Both the position numbers and the translations under genes were made by a program. 18,354 nucleotides of DNA from Thermoleophilia bacterium (lineage in GTDB: Bacteria; Actinomycetota; Thermoleophilia; Gaiellales; Gaiellaceae), in contig JACVRU010000018.1 in assembly GCA_014534295.1 (NCBI GenBank), positions 1-18,354 on the forward strand. The letters are read 5' to 3'. Under the pieces are notes generated by a model. It searched no databases. It was not told the DNA's origin and worked only from the letters and a program-made list of their open reading frames with translations. How positions within the stretch are numbered: position 1 is the first letter of the stretch; each line of letters starts with the position of its first letter. This document shows positions 13,202 through 18,354 of this stretch, in pieces.

Positions 13202-13816
13202 CTGAGCGGCCACGGGCACCACCATCACCACCACTTCCGGCTGCCGGACCGCTCGCGCGCCGGGATCAGGGCCGTGCTCTGGGCGCTCGGGCTGCTCGGC
13301 CTGACCGCGGCCGCGCAGGCGGTGATCTACGTCGCCACCGACAGCGTCGCCCTGCTCGCCGACCTGATCCACAACGGCGGCGACGCGCTGACCGCCTTCC
13401 CGATCGGGATCGCCTTCCTCCTCCACAGCCACCGGCTCGAGCGCTGGGCCGGGCTCGCCGTCGTCCTCGCCATCTTCGTCTCGGCCTGCGTCGCGCTCTG
13501 GCAGGCGATCGACCGCCTGGTCGACCCGGAGCCGCTCTCGCACCTCGGAGTGCTCGCCCTCGCCGGCGCTGCCGGCTTTCTCGGCAACGAGGCGGCGGCG
13601 TGGGTGCGGCTCCGCGCCGGGAGGAAGCTCCAGAGCCCCGCGCTCGTCGCCGACGGCTACCACGCGCGCACCGATGGGCTCGTCAGCCTCGGCGTCGTGC
13701 TCTCGGCGGCATTCGTGTGGCTCGGCCTCGAGCTCGCGGACCCCGCGATCGCGCTCGCGATCACGCTCGTGATCCTGCGGATCACCTGGCAGTCCTGGCG
13801 GACCGTTCGCGCCTAG
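13202..13816 (+). CDS. CDF-type divalent cation transporter lacking the C-terminal domain, probable CTG start
   Basis: With the proposed start the protein has 204 residues: a His-rich head (HGHHHHHH at about 4-11), then six hydrophobic segments. The two metal-site motifs of cation diffusion facilitators are present: H57NGGD61 in the second helix and H154ARTD158 in the fifth. The cytoplasmic C-terminal domain usual in the family (about 80-100 residues) is absent, as in some short CDFs. It likely exports Zn, Co, Fe or Mn. The first standard start in frame is a GTG at 13274 at the beginning of helix 1, which would drop the His-rich head; CTG at 13202 sits 7 bases after TAGGCT. The stop overlaps the next gene's stop as CTAG. 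Confidence 0.82.
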   Translation: MSGHGHHHHHHFRLPDRSRAGIRAVLWALGLLGLTAAAQAVIYVATDSVALLADLIHNGGDALTAFPIGIAFLLHSHRLERWAGLAVVLAIFVSACVALWQAIDRLVDPEPLSHLGVLALAGAAGFLGNEAAAWVRLRAGRKLQSPALVADGYHARTDGLVSLGVVLSAAFVWLGLELADPAIALAITLVILRITWQSWRTVRA

Positions 13817-14187
13817 GCGGTCGCGGCGACGGCGAGCGCCGAGGCCGGGAAGGCGAGCGACCCGTCGGGCCGCAGGAACGGCGCCGACCGCTCGGCGAGC
13901 TCGCGCTCGAAGTCAACGAGCGCTTCCGAGGACATGGCCGAGAGCACGGGCGTAACCGCCCCGGCCCCGCGCGTGACGAAGTCCCAGTAGCCGTCGATGC
14001 TGGGGTAGTCGACGCCCCAGCCGGCGGCCAACTCCAGGATCGTGTCGCCGTCGCGCAGGGCGAGGCGGCCGAGTAACCACTCGTTCACCTCGGCCGACGC
14101 CTCGGAGAGCCACCGTGCCCAGTACGCCCAGCCTGCCGCCGAGCTCTCCCAGCTCGCCAGGCTCGTCTCGCGGTAGCCCTCTGCCAC
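13813..14187 (-). pseudogene. SAM-dependent methyltransferase with a large internal deletion
   Basis: The 124-residue frame starts like a class I methyltransferase of about 270 residues (YRETSLASWESSAAGW, helix, then SAM motif I ILELAAGWG) and ends like one (IDGYWDFVTRGAGAVTPVL, then LRPDGSLAFPASALAVAA). The middle, which normally holds the acidic SAM-binding strand, motifs II-III and the substrate pocket, is missing: motif I runs directly into the C-terminal part near residue 57. The frame is kept, so a small protein could still be made, but it should not be catalytic. The GTG start keeps a good promoter (TAGGAT, 7-base spacer). The family match is from recall of typical sequences. Confidence 0.65.
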
Positions 14188-14194
14188 GGCGGCG

Positions 14195-14200
14195 ATCCTA
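14195..14200 (-). promoter_or_regulatory. -10 box (TAGGAT) built on the rnr stop codon
   Basis: On the minus strand the rnr stop TAG (14200-14198) is the first half of TAGGAT, which ends 7 bases before the methyltransferase-remnant GTG. Confidence 0.55.
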
Positions 14201-15844
14201 CTCCCGCAGCGCCAGCTCGACCTTGCCCTCGTGCCGCCGGATCTCGGCCACCTGGACCTCGACGACGTCGCCGAGCCGGTGACGCCGCGAGGTGCGGCGG
14301 CCGACGAGCGCCGTCCCCAGCGGCGAGACCTCGTAGTAGTCGTCCGTGAGCCGGCGTGAGGGCAGGAAGCCCTCGAAGACCTCGCCGAAGCGGACGAAGA
14401 GGCCCGCGCCGATCAGGCCGGTCACCTCCCCCTCGAAGGTCGCGTCCCAGCCGAGCTCGAACAGGCGGCGCTCCAGCAACCACGCCAGGCAGAGGTCGTC
14501 GGCGCGGTACTCGACGTCGGCGGCCGCGCGCTCGCGCTGCGACGTGTGCCCGGCGAGCCCGGCGAGGTCGTCCGGCTGCTCCTCGTCGGCGAGCCCGAGC
14601 TCCTGCAGCAGCGCGCGGTGGACGACCAGGTCCGGGTAGCGGCGGATCGGCGACGTGAAGTGGCAGTAGGCGCGGCTCGCGAGGCCGGAGTGGCCGAGGT
14701 TGGCCGGCTCGTAGCGCGCCTGCTTCAACGACCTGAGGACGAGCGCCGGGAACGCCTCCCTCCCCCGCCCCGATCGCTCCGCGTAGTCGAGCACGAGCTC
14801 GGACGCGGCGGCCGCGAGCGCCGCCGCCTCGCCGGGCGGCAGCCGGTCGGCCTCGGGCGCGGGCGGGGTCGGCACCTCGAGCTCCGCCAGCTTCGCGAGC
14901 AGCAACAGGACGGCCTGCGGCTCGGGCCGCTCGTGGACGCGGTAGAGCGCGGGCCGCGCCCGCGACGAGAGCAGGCGCGCGACCGCCTCGTTCGCGGCGA
15001 TCATCAGCTCCTCGACCAGCGCGTGCGCCTCCGGCTCACCCTCGAGCCACGCGCGCCCGACTCCGCCGCGTCCGTCGAACTCGAAGTTGAGCTCGGGAGT
15101 CTCGACACGCAGCGCGCCGCGGCCGAACCGGCGCCGGCGCAGCTCGGCGGAGTACTCGGCGGCGAGCGCCACCTCCGGCAGGTCGCCCTCGCCCCGGGCC
15201 ACCTCCCCGTACGTGAGGCGGGCGTCGCTGCGGATCACGGATCGGTACAGGAGCGGCTCGCCGAACGGCGGGAACTCGATCGTCACCGTCAGGCGGTCGA
15301 CGTGCGGCCGGAGCGAGCAGACGTCCTCCGACAGCGCCGGCGGCAGCATCGGGGCGACACGGCCCGGAACGTACGTCGAGACCGCGCGCCGGGCCGCGCC
15401 GCGGTCGAGCGGCGAGCCGGCGGGGACGTATGCGGCCACGTCGGCGATGTGCACCCAGGCGCGCAGCCCGTCCTCCTCCCGCCGCATCGAGATCGCGTCG
15501 TCGAAGTCCTTCGCGGTGTCGGGGTCGACGGTGAAGGTCGGTAGGTCGCGCAGGTCGACGCGGCCGGCGGTCGGCGGCTCGGGGACGTCGTGGGGCTCGA
15601 ACGGCTCGCGGAGCCCCTCGTGGACGAGCAGGCCCTCCAGCACCGCCTCGACGTCGTCGGCCTTGCCGAGCACCCGCTCGACCCGCGCCCGGCCCCGGCC
15701 GGTGCGGAGTGCGGCCAGGTCTCCCGGCCCCGCCTCGCCGGAGTGCTTGCGGTCGACGAGAAGCGGCGTCGCCGGCTCGAAGTACGGCTCGCCGACGAGC
15801 AGCTTCCCCCGGGACGAGACCTCGACGACGACGAGGTCGGCCAC
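14198..15844 (-). CDS. rnr: RNase R / RNase II-family 3'-5' exoribonuclease
   Basis: This 548-residue protein has a short N-terminal part, the RNB catalytic domain and a C-terminal S1 domain (about 465-548). The four active-site Asp are in FTVDPDTAKDFDDAIS: D107, D113, D115 and D116. Other hallmarks are VHIADVAAYV, LPPALSEDVCSL, and YCHFTSPIRRYPDLVVHRAL. It is shorter than E. coli RNase R (813) because the helix-turn-helix and at least one cold-shock domain are missing, as in some actinobacterial forms. RNase R degrades structured and non-stop mRNA and works with tmRNA-SmpB, both encoded nearby. The GTG start directly follows the TAG of the cyclase gene, so translation is probably coupled. 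Confidence 0.93.
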   Translation of the reverse strand: MADLVVVEVSSRGKLLVGEPYFEPATPLLVDRKHSGEAGPGDLAALRTGRGRARVERVLGKADDVEAVLEGLLVHEGLREPFEPHDVPEPPTAGRVDLRDLPTFTVDPDTAKDFDDAISMRREEDGLRAWVHIADVAAYVPAGSPLDRGAARRAVSTYVPGRVAPMLPPALSEDVCSLRPHVDRLTVTIEFPPFGEPLLYRSVIRSDARLTYGEVARGEGDLPEVALAAEYSAELRRRRFGRGALRVETPELNFEFDGRGGVGRAWLEGEPEAHALVEELMIAANEAVARLLSSRARPALYRVHERPEPQAVLLLLAKLAELEVPTPPAPEADRLPPGEAAALAAAASELVLDYAERSGRGREAFPALVLRSLKQARYEPANLGHSGLASRAYCHFTSPIRRYPDLVVHRALLQELGLADEEQPDDLAGLAGHTSQRERAAADVEYRADDLCLAWLLERRLFELGWDATFEGEVTGLIGAGLFVRFGEVFEGFLPSRRLTDDYYEVSPLGTALVGRRTSRRHRLGDVVEVQVAEIRRHEGKVELALRE

Positions 15845-17197
15845 CTACGGGGCGCCGACGACCTCGAACAGGCTCCAGCGCCCGGGGACGCCCTTGAGCT
15901 CGTGCACGCCCCGCTCCGAGAACTCGATCCCGGAGCCGACGACGAGGTCCTTCACGGTGCCCGAGACGAGCACGCCGCCGTCGGCACCTGCCGCCAGGAC
16001 CCGGGCGGCCAGGTGCACGGCGACTCCCCGCACCGTGTCGCCCGTGCGCTCGATCTCCCCGGTGTGCAACCCGGCTCGCAGCCTGAGCCCGAGGCGCTCG
16101 CGGGCCGCGTCGGACAGCCGCACGGCGCAGGTCACGGCGCGGGCGGGCCCGTCGAACAGCGCCAGCGCCCCGTCGCCCGTGTTCCCCTCGTACGAGCCCC
16201 GGTAGTCCTGGACGAACCGCCGGACGAGCGAGTCATGGGCCTGCACGAGCTCGGTCCACCGGCGGTCGCCCAGCTCGCCGGCGAGCCGCGTCGAGTCGAC
16301 GATGTCCGTGAACAGGATCGTCGCGAGCTGACGCGAGAGGACGGGCTGCGACACCCTGCCGGTGAGGAACTCCTCCACGCGGTCGAGCAGCGGGCCGACG
16401 TCTCCCGCGTGGAAGGGGAACGTGTCCGCCCCCGGCAGCTCCACGAGCTTCGCGCCCGGGATCTCCTCGGCGAGGTAGCGGCCGAACGCGAGCCGGTGGT
16501 GGCGGCCCTCCGTGCGGTGGAGGACGAGCGTCGGCACCCGGATGCTCGGCAGGACGGAGCGGACGTCGATCTGCGTCACCCACCGGTACATCGTCGAGGC
16601 CGCTCCACGCGGCATGCAGAGCCGCTGGTAGCGCGTGAACCAGGAGCGGAAGCGCAGGTCGTTGGCGAGCGAGGGGCCGGTCAGGTCGAGGATCTCCGCC
16701 GTCATGCCCCAGTTCTGCTCGTAGCGCTCCACGAGCTTCTCCGTGGTCGGCTCGGGCATCCCGAGCGGGTAGTCGTCGGCACGCCGCCAGCGCGCGAAGC
16801 TGTTCACGAGCACGAGCGCCGTCGCCCGCTCCGGATGAGTCGCGGCCAGCAGCGCCGCCATCGGGCCGCCCTCCGTGTCGCCGACGATCGCGGCGCAGGG
16901 CACGCCGGCCGCGTCCATGACGGTCGTCGCGTCGTCCATCCAGGTCTCGATCGTCGGCAGCGAGGCCAGCGGGACGGGATCGGAGACGCCGCTGCCGCGC
17001 TTGTCGTAGCAGACGACGCGCGCGAAGCCGGCCAACCGCTCGAGGTAGGCGGCCAGCGTGGGCTCCTCCCACATCACGTCGAGGTTCGTCAGCCAGCTCG
17101 CGACGAAGAGGAGGTGGAGCGGGCCTCGCCCGAAGACCTGGTAGGCGACGTAGCCGTCCGGCCCGGCGGCGTAGCGGGTCTCCGGAAGGTCGATCAG
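15845..17197 (-). CDS. Alpha/beta-hydrolase fused to class III nucleotidyl cyclase, probable CTG start
   Basis: This 450-residue fusion has an alpha/beta-hydrolase domain (about 5-280) and a class III cyclase domain (about 287-450). In the cyclase the metal-binding Asp residues are D298 in LFTDIVDST and D342 in NTGDGALALFDGPARA; VAVHLAARV follows. The hydrolase elbow reads VGDTEGG, with Thr108 for the usual Ser; the acid and His positions also look changed (HRTEGRHH, GADTFPF), so it may act as a sensor rather than an enzyme. The protein probably makes cAMP or a related signal. The family start (LPETRYA) requires a start overlapping the ftsX stop: CTG at 17197 in CTGA. No ATG/GTG/TTG is available nearby in frame. 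Confidence 0.88.
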   Translation of the reverse strand: MIDLPETRYAAGPDGYVAYQVFGRGPLHLLFVASWLTNLDVMWEEPTLAAYLERLAGFARVVCYDKRGSGVSDPVPLASLPTIETWMDDATTVMDAAGVPCAAIVGDTEGGPMAALLAATHPERATALVLVNSFARWRRADDYPLGMPEPTTEKLVERYEQNWGMTAEILDLTGPSLANDLRFRSWFTRYQRLCMPRGAASTMYRWVTQIDVRSVLPSIRVPTLVLHRTEGRHHRLAFGRYLAEEIPGAKLVELPGADTFPFHAGDVGPLLDRVEEFLTGRVSQPVLSRQLATILFTDIVDSTRLAGELGDRRWTELVQAHDSLVRRFVQDYRGSYEGNTGDGALALFDGPARAVTCAVRLSDAARERLGLRLRAGLHTGEIERTGDTVRGVAVHLAARVLAAGADGGVLVSGTVKDLVVGSGIEFSERGVHELKGVPGRWSLFEVVGAP

Positions 17198-18087
17198 ACC
17201 CGGAGGAAGCGCCGGAGCGTCATCCCGGAGCCGAGCGCCCCGAGCAGCAGGCCGACGCCGACGAGCGCCAGCGCGTTCCAGTGGAAGGAGAGCGCGCCCA
17301 CGCCCGTGTCCTCGATGCGGCCGAGGATGCTCGGGAGGACGAGCTCCTTCCCGAGCAGCAGCAGCAGCACCGCCGCGAGCGAGCCGGCGAGGCCGCAGAG
17401 CAGGCCCTCGATCATGAACGGCCCGCGCACGAACCAGTTCGTGGCCCCGACGAGCTTCATCACCTCGATCTCTCGTCGCCGGGAGAAGATCGACAGCCGG
17501 ATCGTGTTCGCGATCAGCAGCGCGGCGGCGATCGCCAGCACGAGCACGGCGGCCAGGAAGAAGGCGGAGATCACCTTGGCCGCACTGAGGATCGAGTCTG
17601 CGACCTTCTCGCCGTCCCGGACCTTCTCGACGCCCGGGAGCCCTGCCTGCCGGATCTGGTCGGACAGCGCCCGCACCTCCTCCGCGCGCCGCGGCGCGAC
17701 CTCGAAGGCATGCGGCAGCGGGTTCGAGGAGATCTGCTCGACGAGCTCGGGGCTGCGGCGCTTCATGATCTGGAGCGCCTCCTCCTTGGAGACGAACGTC
17801 ACCGCCCGGATCTCGGGCAGCCCGACGAGGTAGTTCCGGACGGAGTTCAGCTGCCCCTCGGTCGCCTCGCCCTGCTGCGGGCAAGTGAGCGGCGTGCACA
17901 TGTAGACCTTGACGAGCAGCTTGTCCTTGGCCTGGTCGCTCCAGGAGAGCACCCACGTGCCGAGCGCGATGAACAGCCCGAGCAGGAACATCCCGATCAG
18001 CACCGTCATCGTCGCCGCGACGGTCGTGGACAGGTTCGCGGTCAGCGAGCGCGCGGACTCGCTGAGCACCATCCGCAGCCGGTTCAT
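17194..18087 (-). CDS. ftsX: Cell division protein FtsX
   Basis: This 297-residue protein has the FtsX layout: a cytoplasmic head, helix 1 (about 22-48), an extracellular domain of about 115 residues containing two cysteines (63, 69), and three C-terminal helices (about 168-195, 218-240 and 265-285). Hallmarks include FVSKEEALQIMK and the cytoplasmic RRREIEVMKLVGATNWFVRGPFMIEG loop that contacts FtsE. FtsEX uses ATP to control peptidoglycan hydrolases at the septum. The ATG overlaps the ftsE stop as ATGA, and its own stop overlaps the start of the cyclase gene as CTGA. Confidence 0.95.
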   Translation of the reverse strand: MNRLRMVLSESARSLTANLSTTVAATMTVLIGMFLLGLFIALGTWVLSWSDQAKDKLLVKVYMCTPLTCPQQGEATEGQLNSVRNYLVGLPEIRAVTFVSKEEALQIMKRRSPELVEQISSNPLPHAFEVAPRRAEEVRALSDQIRQAGLPGVEKVRDGEKVADSILSAAKVISAFFLAAVLVLAIAAALLIANTIRLSIFSRRREIEVMKLVGATNWFVRGPFMIEGLLCGLAGSLAAVLLLLLGKELVLPSILGRIEDTGVGALSFHWNALALVGVGLLLGALGSGMTLRRFLRV

Positions 18088-18354
18088 TCGGCCGCGTAGC
18101 CTCCGCGCCGCTCGTCGCGGGCCAGCCGCCCGCCCTCGAGCGCGATCACGCGCTTGCGCATCTTGTCGACCATCTCGCGGTCGTGCGTGACCATGAGGAT
18201 GGTCGTGCCCGCCCGGTTGATGCGGTAGAGGAGCTGCATGATCCCGACGGAGGTGTCGGGGTCGAGGTTGCCCGTCGGCTCGTCGCAGAGGAGGAGGGGC
18301 GGATGGTTGACCACGGCGCGCGCGATGGAGACACGCTGCTGCTCGCCGCCGGAG
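18084..18354 (-). CDS. ftsE: Cell division ATP-binding protein FtsE, C-terminal part
   Basis: Only the last 89 codons are in the window; the N-terminus with Walker A lies beyond its edge. Visible parts are the ABC signature (SGGEQQR), Walker B (LLLCDEPTGNLD), the H-loop (VTHD) and the FtsE-like end IALEGGRLARDERRGGY. It is the ATPase of the FtsEX complex at the division site. Stop and ftsX start overlap by four bases. It heads the ftsE-ftsX-cyclase-rnr run. Confidence 0.95.
   Translation of the reverse strand, partial: SGGEQQRVSIARAVVNHPPLLLCDEPTGNLDPDTSVGIMQLLYRINRAGTTILMVTHDREMVDKMRKRVIALEGGRLARDERRGGYAAE

Noticed and set aside
15590..17833. Long plus-strand frame opposite rnr, cyclase and ftsX
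   Set aside because: Antisense of three genes with clear motifs.

Overview
The window is very GC-rich, densely packed chromosomal DNA with actinobacterial-style genes. The order ftsE-ftsX, rnr, smpB, ssrA, the many genes without a Shine-Dalgarno sequence and the protein families point to Actinomycetota. I infer a Thermoleophilia-like (Gaiellales/Solirubrobacterales) lineage, but have no marker-gene proof.

Layout. 1-2829 (minus strand): the first codons of an unidentified gene, a small lipoprotein, a secreted subtilisin-type protease with an 11-copy Trp pentapeptide array, and a small helical protein. 2978-3625 (plus): a two-helix membrane protein followed by a strong hairpin. 3682-5065: about 1.4 kb without a convincing gene, holding a possible lipoprotein remnant, a structured RNA-like stretch and one short orphan reading frame, ending at the 3' end of a tRNA with anticodon CAT. 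5179-10840: small enzymes and envelope genes: YjbQ family, class I amidotransferase, secreted glucosaminidase, chromate-type transporter, M15 peptidase, MBL-fold protein, a broken cupin gene and a small membrane protein. 11049-18354: tmRNA, a double GNAT protein, a VOC protein, SmpB, a CDF-type transporter, a shrunken methyltransferase, RNase R, a hydrolase/cyclase fusion, FtsX and the C-terminal part of FtsE.

How the genes work together. tmRNA, SmpB and RNase R, the three partners of trans-translation and non-stop mRNA decay, lie within 5 kb. ftsE, ftsX, the cyclase gene and rnr form a tightly coupled run with 4-base overlaps or abutting codons. YjbQ, amidotransferase, VOC and GNAT look like single housekeeping or accessory genes. 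Glucosaminidase, M15 peptidase and FtsEX share a cell-wall theme.

The most interesting signal is not one gene but the architecture. At least ten starts have a TANNNT box ending 6-10 bases before the start codon and no Shine-Dalgarno sequence, which is the pattern of leaderless or nearly leaderless mRNAs. In three tandem pairs the TAG stop of the upstream gene is itself the first half of the downstream box. In three convergent pairs the stops overlap as CTAG. In two divergent pairs, involving ssrA and smpB, the two boxes overlap. Three genes have no ATG/GTG/TTG at the position where homology or signal peptide requires a start, but do have a well-placed CTG. No defence system, CRISPR array, prophage or complete insertion sequence was seen.
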